DNA of 64,000 nucleotides, taken from Filobasidium wieringae. Its lineage: Eukaryota > Basidiomycota > Tremellomycetes > Filobasidiales > Filobasidiaceae. This document shows, one piece after another, positions 25,001 to 35,380 of this stretch; position 1 is the stretch's first letter, and each line of letters starts with the position of its first letter. The DNA lies in contig BCIV01000010.1 of assembly GCA_001600055.1 (NCBI GenBank), positions 744,001 through 808,000 on the forward strand, given 5' to 3'. Position numbers and translations under genes: made by a program. The notes beneath the pieces were generated by a model. That model was given only the letters and a program-made list of their open reading frames with translations. It was not told the origin of the DNA and ran no database searches.

Positions 25001-25113
25001 CGGCCACTGAACAAGTAACGATGGAATCGAAGAAGATCTTGGAGATCTTGGCAGAGACTTATTGGTGGGACACCATGAGCCACGATGTCTACGCCGCAGC
25101 AGGATCGAGGTAG
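22083..25113 (+). CDS. Large four-pass membrane protein, Sur7/PalI-like topology
   Basis: Six phase-consistent exons (22083-23449, 23555-23623, 23689-23977, 24050-24099, 24163-24244, 24307-25113) encode 887 aa. The N-terminal ~390 residues are disordered, with an acidic EEEQEEEEEDPFGDYVDYES stretch and a Thr-Gly repeat (GTATGTEIGTAAGTGTGTGT). Four membrane segments follow: IIIWGPGLRAIGSLCAAVLM; LTISSLFLIFFACYSLITLI; HLFCLIASVTGIIG; and GAFVPLAVLIAISPCFLSAV. The first extracellular loop contains paired cysteines (GMQGWCLEE...RNCTVYWD). This layout resembles the fungal Sur7/PalI group of cortical or pH-sensing tetraspan proteins, but the similarity is topological only. The cytosolic tail of ~265 residues is hydrophilic. 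Confidence 0.65.
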
Positions 25114-25188
25114 AGATGAAGTGTAATGTTTATATGGTATCATGTTGTACTTGTAATATGATTGGTTTGATGCCCGGTCTGTCGTTCT

Positions 25189-26004
25189 CTACTGTACACC
25201 AACTCCGGTCCAAGCGTCGGCCTCTTCTTGTCCTACTTCGCTAACCAGTACGCTTCGGACTTCTCGGTCGAGCAGAGCGCCGATAGTAACGTTGTCTCTT
25301 GCATACGTCCAGGTTCCAACATTGGGGTCTCCACTGGAAGCGAGGTACGAGTATCGCATAGGTCCACTGTAACGGGAAACATTATCAGCTTGAGGGGCGT
25401 CGAATGGCACTTGTTCGGGACATACCTGAACGGACTACTAACCCAGATTTGCTGGTTAGGAGGTTGCTTGTTGATGACGTAAGTTCCATGGGGTCCTAGA
25501 GACATGGTCAGAACGCCAGCCTAGAATTTACCATATCGTTGTAAGTACCCGATCCGTATACGAGAGCTAACAAACAACGACAGAGCGTGCATAAGAACCT
25601 TTCGACAATGACTCACACTGTATTCTACTTCCCAACCATTTGCTCCCTCGGGGCTGTATTCCTCAACCAAGGCTTCGAGATGCTCGTGAAGAGCCTCCAT
25701 CGCTTCGTCTGCCACTCGGTCGTACTGAGCTGCGCTGAGGGACCTAATTATGAATCATCTTCAGACATGCGAATGAGGTAGGAAGGCGATCGCTTCCAGC
25801 TCACTCGGTGGATGAACTTGGCGCCATGCTGCCAGGAGCCTCCATAGCAGGTTTAAGAGGGCCATGCCATCTCGATGCTGTGACTGATAGAGCCCTTCGT
25901 GCGAGACACAACGATGGTACAGCTCGAAGAGCTCGGCCGGAAGTTCGAGCAGGAACTGCTGCTTGACGGGCTAAACGAGAGAGAGATCGGCTGGCGAAAG
26001 ACAT
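25189..26004 (-). CDS. YFH1: Frataxin, mitochondrial iron-sulfur assembly protein
   Basis: Four phase-consistent exons (26004-25805, 25743-25617, 25520-25426, 25366-25189) encode 199 aa. The first ~45 residues form an Arg/Ala/Ser-rich mitochondrial presequence ([20 protein letters not shown]). The mature domain has the frataxin pattern: [20 protein letters not shown], a Glu-rich first helix and an [14 protein letters not shown] strand. Then come [20 protein letters not shown] and [12 protein letters not shown], the conserved N-K-Q-x-P-N-x-Q-I-W-x-S-S-P signature. It acts in the matrix with the cysteine desulfurase Nfs1 on the Isu scaffold. The stop is only 75 bp from the converging neighbour. 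Confidence 0.96.
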
Positions 26005-26452
26005 GATAAGGGTTTGCTTCAGAGGCCCAGTTAATCCTTTCTTACAGCGGGAACCGGCTCAGCTTTAGGAGTAGTAGTAACAACGAGAAGTTATGTTCAG
26101 CTCCGGTCGACCGAGGTTGTGCGCTTAGCTTGCGTTCGATTCTCGCGTCATTTTCGATTTTGTGGTAATCTCTGGTTTCGATATCATTCTCTCTGACCTC
26201 TAGTTCTCTCTTCTTCCCGCCTGTGCTACAGCTTCAGCGAAACTTACAGACCGAGACCGATCCTCGCATTCATTTGGTCATTGCTGCAAGAAAACGACCA
26301 GCGTGACCGATCTATCGGGAACTGGATTACGGATCTTGCCGTGCTTGAATCGGAATCGAACAACTGGACAAGAACCCAAACGTCGTCCGCCAGGCGATCG
26401 CTCGATACTGGTTCTGCTACCATTACAAGCAGTAGAACAAGAGACCAAGACA
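26005..26452. promoter_or_regulatory. Divergent promoter region, frataxin / TRF4
   Basis: 450 bp between divergent starts. No ORF with coding bias. It includes pyrimidine-rich stretches on the plus strand (26190-26220) of the kind seen in fungal core promoters. Confidence 0.35.
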
Positions 26453-29400
26453 ATGTCGACGCTCGCCAAGCAATCTTTGGGGAAGCGAAGCAAGTCAAAC
26501 TCGGTCGCTTCAGGCTCAGCTCCTGCTTCTCCAGCAGCTTTCGATAACGATGCAGATTTCATTTCCTTTGACGACGACACAATGCCTTCAGAGAATGGGA
26601 TGGGGTTTCCTGTTGCGATTCATGACAATGATAGAGCATCAGCGAGTCTAGCTATCAAAGGTAAAGGAAAAGGTAACGGCAAGGGCAAGGACAAGCAGCT
26701 AGATTATGGTGAAGCGGATATGGACCTGGATGACAGCGATAGCTCGAACAACGGTAGATTACCGGCCGGTATTACTATTCGCCGAGGATTGGATGGGAGT
26801 AGTGAGCACCGACGCTGGTTTTCCTTAAAAACGGTGCTAGATCTAATCTTGCTCTGAAGACGCACCTAACGCACAGGAACAAGCCATTTCTGCTACACAT
26901 GTTCTGCCTGCTGATGGGTCGAATCGCCTCATTCATTCCCTTCCCGCGAGACCTTATGCGAACTCGGACCACCTTCCTACTAACCACCTTCCTAGCAACC
27001 TTCCTCCGAGGCCTCATACGAACTCGGGATACGGTCCCACTTATACTGGTGGTTATGACTCGCCTACTGGCTTGAACATCAGAGGTTCAAGCTCAAAGAA
27101 TCCTAAACCACCTATCCTCTCACAGCCTCCTCCTCCTCCCAACACGATGCCCCCGCCTTCCCCTCCCCCAAAGCCTAGTAAATCTGAAGAAAAAGAAAAA
27201 AAGGCGAAGAAGGAAAGAAAGAAGGAGAGAAGGGCGGCGCAAGCGAAAGAACAGGCTGCAGAGAACAAGAAACGCAAGCACATCGTTTTCGACCACGATG
27301 ATTATTCTGATTCTGGAGCTCAAGCTCCTCCAACTTCGGACGGGGAGTACTTGCCCTGGGTTTCTCAAGTGAACTGGTTTGACGAGGAAGAGGGGGGACC
27401 TGCCGGAGTCGTGAAACTGTTAGTTGAAATAGGATATTTTCGGAGGTCTGTGTTGATTTCTTCTTCTTCATTGCTTTCGAGCGATTAGATTGAATCAAGA
27501 AGCCAAAGCAGCAGCCGATTGGTTGGCTCCGACTCCGATTGAACATGAGACAAGATCGATGATAGTTTCTCGTATCATCCAATGTGTAAAGGAAGCCTTC
27601 CCTGAGGCGAAAGGGATGCGGATCCAGTCCTTTGGAAGTAATGAGAATGAGCTTTATTTGCCGGGAGGGTGAGCGTCTCCGCAGATGAACGAGGTATCTT
27701 GCCTGTGCTGACGCATTTATGACCTGTAGAGATATCGATATCGTCATTATTCGGGAATCAGTGCCTTTTCAGATCGCGAATCGGATCCAGAATATGTTCC
27801 GCAAAATCATTAATGCTTTGACCAAAGCTGGCCTGGCGCCTGCAGGTCCCTTTAGAGATGTCGGTATTTCAATGATCATACAAGCGAAATGCCCTATCAT
27901 AAAGTTTACAACCGTGCAAGGTAAGTTCGAGATAAGTTGAACCAGTAAGCGGATATTTGACGCCGATCGATCCGGCCTCATAGGTAGTATCGCGGTCGAT
28001 ATCTCGTTATATGACGAAGGTGGTATCAAAACTGCAGCCATTGTCAAAGAATACATTAGCGAATACCCCGCGGCTAGGGAGCTCCTACTGCTCGTCAAGG
28101 CATACATGAGAAGGGCGAAAGTGAACGAAGTTTTCACGGGTGGACTTGGAAGTTATTCCACTTTCATTCTGGTCATCAGTTTTTTGCAGGTAAGGTCTAC
28201 CTACCACAATTTAATCGCTCAATTATATTGCGATTGACCTTGACTCGACGGCTTTGTTTCTAGCTGCATCCCGAGATCATGAACAATGCCATACGCCCGG
28301 AAATCAACATCGGGACGCTTTTGACAGACTTTTTTACAGGGTATGCCCAAGACTTTGATTGGGCTACCTTTGGGATCTCGCTCAGGAACGGAGGTCGTCA
28401 TTTCCGAAAGAATGACAGGGGATGGAGCTACGCACATAACTCTATCGAGAACATCGCTTTGGAAGATCCGCAGGATTCTTGTAAGTCTCTACATTGCAAA
28501 GAACAACTTGGTCATTCATTGATATATGAAACCCGAGCAGCGAACAACGTCTCAAAGGGTTCTACAGATGTCAACAGAATATTCCGCGCCTGGACGAGCG
28601 CCATGAACACGTTGAACGCGAATTACGATCGACAGACCTACGCATGGCGGGAATACAACGAGACCGGAGAGGTACCATATGAATGGACGAACAAGCGGGG
28701 CAAGCTCGACAAGACAAGAATGTCCTTCCTGAAGGGTATTGTAGGATTCCAGCAAATAGTAGGTATAGTCGTACGGTTCCACGACTCGATCTGGCTCACC
28801 GTGCGTATTCGTATTAGGTGTTGGACAAGCGCCGTCGATTAGAGGACCTGTTCTTCACTGGAGACCTACAGAGGCATCTTGGACTCTCACCTCCGCCATC
28901 TTCGAGGGAGGAATTCTACAGATTAGCCAAGAAACAAGAAGAATCTCGAGAACAGGTTACAGAGGAGAAGGATGATGAACGCAGATCGTACGACAAGAAG
29001 CAAATGGCAGATGAAGACAACGTAAGCGCTCAATGGACGTAGTGACATTGATTTATCATGCTAATATGGGCTGTGCTATAGTTTGGCGCCATACATATGA
29101 ATGCCGATCCTCGTCAGCAGATCTTATCGGATGATTCTGATGACGAACCCACGGCGCTTGATCGTCTGGCTCGAAATAGGCCGGTGATCAATAAGCCCGG
29201 ATCAAATAAAAGTCGCAAGACTAAAAGAGAGAGACAAGGGTTGGCGGACCAGATGATCGAGTCGTCTTCTGCAGCGAAGCGAGGCACAAAGCGATCTGCT
29301 CCTTCTCGAGGGTCCAAGGAGGCTGAAATGGGCATCTACGATGATGAAGACGCTGAAGGGGGTATGGGAAGGCCTATCGATATCGACGATTACGAGGATG

Positions 29401-29738
29401 GATTTGAAATTTTGGATGGCAGAAAGGGGAAATCGGCTGCTCAGACGATACGCTACGAAGACACCTTACCGGAACCGAGCGCTTCCAGTGAGGGTCCCTT
29501 CCCGGTCGGCAGTCGTTCTTCATCGAGCCGTTCGAATGCGCGTCACCGACAGGAATACTGGGCTTCCAAGGGTCCAAGAGATCTCACTCCAGAGCTTGTC
29601 AATAAGCGATCAAGGAATTCGAAGAGAGCATCGAAGCCTGAGGGCCGACCAGAGACTGAGGATTATTCCAACGTCTCCGCTCAGAGGTCCGACGCCATCG
29701 ATGACAACGCAGACTTTGTTAGCTTCAACGATCTTTAA
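26453..29738 (+). CDS. TRF4: Non-canonical poly(A) polymerase (Trf4/Pap2/Cid14 family)
   Basis: Nine phase-consistent exons (26453-26801, 26860-27418, 27489-27668, 27730-27920, 27984-28189, 28264-28480, 28541-28758, 28818-29021, 29082-29738) encode 926 aa. The nucleotidyltransferase core shows FGSNENELYLPGGDIDIVII, with the two catalytic Asp residues in DID, and the third Asp in SIAVDISLYD. The PAP-associated domain follows (TGGLGSYSTFILVISFLQLH, GTLLTDFFTGYAQDFDW). Trf4 adds short oligo(A) tails to aberrant nuclear RNAs in the TRAMP complex, marking them for the exosome. The N-terminal 330 residues are disordered, with a KGKGKGNGKGKDK run and a Lys-rich helical stretch before the core. The C-terminal ~280 residues are acidic/basic. 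Similar motifs DADFISFDDD and NADFVSFNDL occur at both ends. Confidence 0.92.
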
Positions 29739-29880
29739 TCGGATCACATTTACGCAATTCCTGAATCAGCGGTTCGAATTCGTTGTAGCGATTACCACTT
29801 TATGCCCATGAGACATCCGAGCCTATATCAGCTCGATCTGATATCCTGAATAATGATTATGGATGGTCATCGTGCTACAA

Positions 29881-30855
29881 TCAAGCAGACAATGCGAAAC
29901 TATTCGTGAATGCGAGTACATTGTCCTTTCCAAACTTTTGCGAGCTTTTCCTTTGATAAGCAGAACTGATGGCTTCGAAGCCGGATCCGATGCTGTACCC
30001 CGTCCCGTCGGCTCCAACATTGACAGGAGCGATCGTGACGATGATACTATCCGCCAAGGGTCTCTTGAGACCGTCAGGGTTTGAACGAGTTGCTTTAAGG
30101 ACCTGGTCGATGATGGAAGAACCACCTTCGATCATGAGCGTCCTGATCTCTAGTTGTTTCAAGACCAAAGGCAACGTAGCGAGATCCATACGACCTATTT
30201 ATGGAGCGTGAAGACGAGTATCAGTGCACCATCCGTCTAACTCGACATCGGATCGTGCTGACCTTCAACCATATCGACCTCGACAATCTTGGCGCCAGCT
30301 TCCTCTAACAGAGCTTTCCTCTGCTTGATATCCTGATCCCAATCCTGAATCTTCTGGCATAACAACCAAGGCGTCTTGGCGTGAGGTGAATCCTTGTCTG
30401 TCAACGCCTGCAGCATCCGAGCGGTCGGGGGTAGACGTAGTTTAGGATCAAGGACGATAGGTTGAGGGGTTTGAGAGTGATATGATTGGGGAAGTAATCG
30501 GACTGAAGTAGGCTTGATGTTAGAGGATGAACAGTCGATTTTGTTTCGAGTACGCGACTTACCGTTGAGACGAGGATCGTCGTTGATAGCGGTCCCGACC
30601 CCAACCATGATCCCCTCATGCATCGATCGCATCCTAAAATCAAACAAATCCTTTCAACTTCCCCGTGATATCCCTCAACCAGGAGATCATCACTTACCAA
30701 TGAGTCATCAGCATACTCTCCTTGCCACTCAACGCGAGTTGTTTCCCCCCCGCTCCTGCGATCTTGTCGTCCAGCGATTGGGCAAAGGTAAGGGTGATAT
30801 GAGGTTCCACCCTCGATTCGGACGAAGGAACGTAGTCTTTCAAAAACGACTGAGC
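29881..30855 (-). CDS. RIB7: Riboflavin biosynthesis reductase module (RIB7)
   Basis: Four exons (30855-30698, 30633-30563, 30502-30263, 30194-29881) encode ~260 residues that cover the full Rib7 domain. They hold TLTFAQSLDDKIAGAGGKQL, SGKESMLMTHWMRSMHEGIM, VGVGTAINDDPRLN, PIVLDPKLRLP and the cofactor-binding LEIRTLMIEGGSSIIDQVL. Rib7 reduces 2,5-diamino-6-ribosylamino-pyrimidinone 5'-phosphate with NADPH, the second step of fungal riboflavin synthesis. No in-frame ATG exists between the intron acceptor at 30856 and the conserved domain, and the reading frame upstream of the acceptor is closed by TGA. The exon must therefore be spliced to something upstream; the membrane module ending at 30932 joins in phase 0. 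Confidence 0.85.
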
Positions 30856-30931
30856 CTGAGGTCATGAGCAGAAAGATCATTCTGCCTGTCAATATCGGTC
30901 CGGTGGAATACACAGGAACAACCAGACACAC

Positions 30932-32085
30932 CTTGTTCGATCCGATCCCGAATTTCCCCAAGTCTAAACTCGCCCAAGTCAAATTCAAATACCTCTGAGG
31001 TTGTAGGCTTGGTAAGACCGCCGCGGCGATAGTAAGCAACGCGATCCTCGTCCAAGTAAGCCAAGCGGGGGCGTGTAGGATATCCACCGGGGTCAGGGTT
31101 TTCGTGAGAAGGGGGTACAGGTCACGGTAAGCGAAGATACACCAGGTTAGGAAGAGGAGGGCGTATGAGTGGAGGGCTATTGGTTTTCGGAGTGGCGAGG
31201 TGACTTTGAGACCGAGGAGGAGGGCACAGAGGATTAGGGTGTATGCCTGGGATCGATGAGAGAAGGGGTTTCAGGTGGGATGACTGGAAAGGATGGACAT
31301 GGGGTACTTACGAAGAAGACGGTCAATCCGAATTCGGCCCATTCTTGAGTGACGAAATCGAAATTAGCCTTCCTGTTCTTCCTGTGTTTCTTCCCATTCC
31401 CATTCCCGTGTCTTCCCTTTCCTCTCAACGCAGTCATCTCCCCGTCCTCTCCCAAACCATGAGCTCCTTGTTTTCCCGGATGTCCATGAGCTACCGGAGC
31501 GTGGGCGACGACGGTAGCGTAAATGCTGAGAGCGAAGAGAGTCATGATGACCAACAACCGAAGGAGATCAAACACCCATGCGACGATCCCGACGAGTTTG
31601 ATATGTTTCATCAAATCCTTCCCTAGTCCTTCAGAGGGCATATAAGTCTTGGGTGCAGGAGCGGTCTCGGTTTCGTCTTCTTCGGGGATGACGGTATCAT
31701 ATCCGCGACGTGCTGCTAGCCTTTTGTTGATGAATCGATATATCCTTGGACCGAAGGCCTGAACGAGGAGGATGACGAGGGAGATGGAGGCCATAATGGG
31801 GACTAGGAAGAGACAGTCTAGTTTCCCGATCTTGGTTCGGGGTCTACAGGTAGCGTTGTAGATAAGCTTCCAGCCGGTCCCATAAGAGTGATAGGTACCT
31901 ACAATACCGGTGTTGGGTTCATGTGTTGAGGTCCTCCACTGGCACCTAGGATGGCAGTGCTGATATGATATCGTCGTATGTAACGGCAACGACATGAGCC
32001 ATCATCAAGAAGATCAAACGGGAGATGGGAAGCGTGCTTACCCGGCTTCTACGCCCATGAGAACGACCTGTTCTCTGACGGACAT
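30932..32085 (-). CDS. Multi-pass membrane module, probably joined to RIB7 as one gene
   Basis: Three exons (32085-32042, 31945-31312, 31246-30932) encode ~331 residues starting MSVREQVVLMGVEAGCQW. Membrane segments: LFLVPIMASISLVILLVQAF, VGIVAWVFDLLRLLVIMTLF, FGLTVFFAYTLILCALLLGL, ALHSYALLFLTWCIFAYRDL and LTWTRIALLTIAAAVLPSL. The arrangement resembles the TMD0 domain at the start of ABCC-type transporters, but no ABC core follows. The module has no stop at its end: at 30931 a GTGTGT donor can splice in phase 0 to the RIB7 exon at 30855 (GIGSNK joined to AQSFLKDYV). Combined length 591 aa. If this intron were retained the frame would run on to about 30401 through the antisense frame of RIB7, which is unlikely. 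Confidence 0.6.
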
Positions 32086-32437
32086 ATTCGAGGTTGAAGA
32101 GTGAGCTATGAATGTGAGAAGAGAGAATCCAAGCTGAAAGTTGTCCCTTTTTCCTTTTGAACGAGGAGAAATGGAAGAAGATGTTGAAGATATCGAGACA
32201 AGACCGTATCAGCCTTTTTACGTAAACCCCCGTCATAGCCCTTCGACTGAACCGCCTAAGCCGAACACGTGAGCGACGACCCTGCTCAAGCTGCTCAAAC
32301 TGCTCCATATTCTCTCTGAATGAAATTATGTAGGTAAAAACATTATCAGACAAGACGAATGATACAACCGTTTCTTCTTTTTTCTCCCCATCCGCAACTC
32401 GCAAAGCAAAATCCACCTTGACCTCTTTATTTCTCGC

Positions 32438-35380
32438 TCACTCTGCAGTGTATTTCCCACTGACGACGGCCTTTCCGACCTCTTCAAACCTCCATCCGTC
32501 GTTCGAGGAGACGACGGAGAGGTTCAGACCGCTAGTCAAGCTACCCTCGCATTTCCACCTCAACGAGACTCCCTCGGGTTGTCCCAACGGTCCTTCCGCG
32601 CTGCTCAAGAATCGAGCGACAATCTTCCCAGCGGAAGAACCGGAAGAAGGATCGAAATCCACATCGCTGACGTTCCAGACCATCTTTCTCCTCTCCACCG
32701 ACCACGTCCCTCCCTGAGGCTTAGCTTGCACTTGAGTGATCTCCGGTCCTCCTAACCCAGCAACAACGCTGATCTCCGTCAACCTCCCCATCCCTTCCCC
32801 AGTCTCCTTTAACCTCCTGGCCAACCTCCCCTCGTCATTGCTCTTGTAGTTGATCAACAACCGGTTGTCACCCGGAGCGATCTTCCACTGCGGATGGACT
32901 TCGATCGGTGCGAAATCCCCCGCCCTTCCTTCCCCTACATGAAGCTGATACTTGAAGAGCACCGGTCGAGTGGATTGACTGGCCGTAGCGTGAGCCAAGA
33001 CTTCCGGCTTGAGGTAATATTCCCCAGGTCGTTCGGGTACTTGACTCAGGAATTTCGGATTGGGAGCGACTTTTTCCAACTGCTCGAATTCGTCTAGACG
33101 GATATGAATCGGGTCTGATCCGTTCGTCGAGGTGTATTTCGAAAGTTCCCTGATGGTCACGCAGATCTCCCCATTGACCATCGCTTTCTGAGCCAATCCT
33201 CCCTTGGAGATCACATGGACCGTCTCCGTGATGGTCGCTCTCAACCCGGACCCCGTCAGAACGCTAGCCCCCTGATCGAACGGGTTGCTCGATCCGATCA
33301 CACTGGTAGGACTAGACATGGCCGTCCCATTCCCATTATCCCTCCCCGTGAACTGAGGCATCATAGGGGAGACGACCGAACCCCTTTGATTCATAGTACT
33401 AGCCACCCCAGCCCCAAACAAACTGGTAGTAGGAGTAGCCAAGACTTCCTGTCCCGCCTCCCTCTGTCCCTCTCGGTTCCTATCCGCCGCATCTTCCTGT
33501 TGACCCTGAAGCTTGAGCGCTTGAGCAAGAGGCATATCGTCCGGAAGCGTGTTGAACGTCGTATTCCTCACATCCCTCCTCCCCCTGATCGTGTTCTTCC
33601 TTCCAGGAGCGGAAGGAGGTTTGGAGAGTAAAGTACTCTGCATCTTTTGAAGAGCCGCTTGACGGGAGGATTCGTCTTCTTGGATCGGAAGAGGAGCCAG
33701 AGCCATGTTCAATTTGGGAGCGCCAAACGTGCTTCCACTGGCGGAGGGGAGGGGGGAGATGTTGTCCCTCTCATCATCATCATCATCCTCGTCCAGGAGA
33801 TTACGAGGTGTCCCGTTCGTAGCTGGTCGTTCCCATGGAGCCTGACCCCTGTTTTCAGGGGGAAGAGAGAATCCTTCCTCATCCACTCTAGGGGTTTCAG
33901 AGATGGGCTATATCATCCGTCCCAGTCAGTTGTGTTTCCAGGAACTAATATCCTCTGGTGCTGACTCACGCTAGCAACGGTGACCCCATTCCTACCCGTC
34001 TCATAACTATCCCTCGGATCCGCCAACGACTCGAACCCACCCGGACCTCCCGCCTGAGGTCCTCGTCCAGTCGTACTAGTCCTGACAGTCGCGTTACTTT
34101 CACTCCTTCCTCTTCCTCCAGTGAACGATCCTCCGGAATTGGAATTGCTTGTGCCCAAACCGACTGTCCCTAGGAGAGAAGATTTTCGGGAAAACTTGGA
34201 TTTGAGGGTAGAGGTTAGGGAAGAATGTTCTTTGGGGAGGTTGTTGTCGGATGGACGGGGGGAGGCGGAGGTAGGGCGGTTCATCGTAGAGCTGTAGTTG
34301 GATTCCATCGTAGGTCTTCGGAGAGCTAGAAAAGATCGTGCGATAAAGCTCAGCGGTTTGATCTCGATTATAAATAGCTATGAACACACTCACTAGAAGT
34401 CCGAGAAGGCGTACCCATGTCCCTACCTCCCATCTCCCTCCCAACCCCATTACCCCTCAAAGTTCCCGCTCCTCCAGTAGCACCGCCCGAAGCATTCGCA
34501 TTTCCCCCGAAAACCCTGACTCCCATGTTTCGAACCTCATCCTCAATCTCCCACCCTAACATCCTGTTCATCCCCCTCTCGCTCCCCTCAACCCGTCTGT
34601 TCCCATTCTCCGCCAATAGAGTCTCATACTTGATCCCCAATTCTTTGAGTTCTCGTAGACGATCGAGAGTGGCCGTTTGTTGCGTGGAAATGACCGAGGG
34701 TAGTAATTGGGAAAGAGAACTGGTCTGGTTTGTCAATTCGTTCTGGGCCGCTTGTAATTTAGAACCACCCTTCTTTGAGGCCTTCTGGGTCTTGTCCAGT
34801 GCGGATTCGTATAGCTTGACTTGTTTCGAGGCTTTGTCCTGTAAGCCTGGGAGACGGGAGAGGGAAGGGAGACGAGAAGGCAGGGAACGGAGGGGGGTTT
34901 CGAATTCCCTAGCGAGGGTCTCGGAGAGGTTGTTTGATGCGGAGGCCGTCTACAGATTAAACGAGTGAGGTGGAAGACGATCAGCTATGTCGGCCTTTAC
35001 GTCGAGATTCCTTTGAAAAGGTAGACTCTTCTCACCTCGACGACTTCCCCCATAACTCTCTCCCACAGTCCCGCCTCGCCGGTCCCCTTGTCGACTCCCA
35101 TACTCTCCCCAAACTTCCTTGTAAGCTTGTTCAAAGCAGCAGCATATTCGGCCTCGACCGCTCCTCTAGCTCTGAAGTAATCGGCTAGTTGTTCATTGAA
35201 TTGAGTCGACTTCGTTGTATGCGAAGTTAGCCGGGTCAAGAGGTCTCGAGGGAGGACGTCCTGTGGAGAAGTAGGATAGTTAGGATGCGAAAGGAATAGG
35301 CATAATAATTTGGTTAGAGAGAGGGCAGGGCGTACAGATAGTTGTGACGACCAGAGGTCTTCTGGGACGGTCGAGCTCAT
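32438..35380 (-). CDS. SYP1: F-BAR / mu-homology endocytic protein (Syp1/FCHO-like)
   Basis: Five phase-consistent exons (35380-35336, 35260-35036, 34949-34394, 34325-33970, 33907-32438) encode 883 aa. The N-terminus is an FCH/F-BAR domain: LPRDLLTRLTSHTTKSTQFN, EQLADYFRARGAVEAEYAAA, LNKLTRKFGESMG, then a long coiled coil. A Ser/Thr/Pro-rich linker follows, with a poly-Asp run (LLDEDDDDDERDN). The C-terminal ~270 residues are a mu-homology domain (ATITETVHVISKGGLAQKAM, VNGEICVTIRELSKY, ending RFEEVGKAVVSGKYTAE). Proteins of this muniscin family bend membrane and pick cargo at early clathrin-coated sites. Placing the gene in Syp1/FCHO rests on the F-BAR plus muHD combination. Confidence 0.85.

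Noticed and set aside
30840..31995. Complete ABCC-type transporter starting at 32085
   Set aside because: The membrane segments resemble a TMD0 domain, but no ABC core (Walker A, LSGGQ) follows in any frame; the next coding sequence is RIB7.
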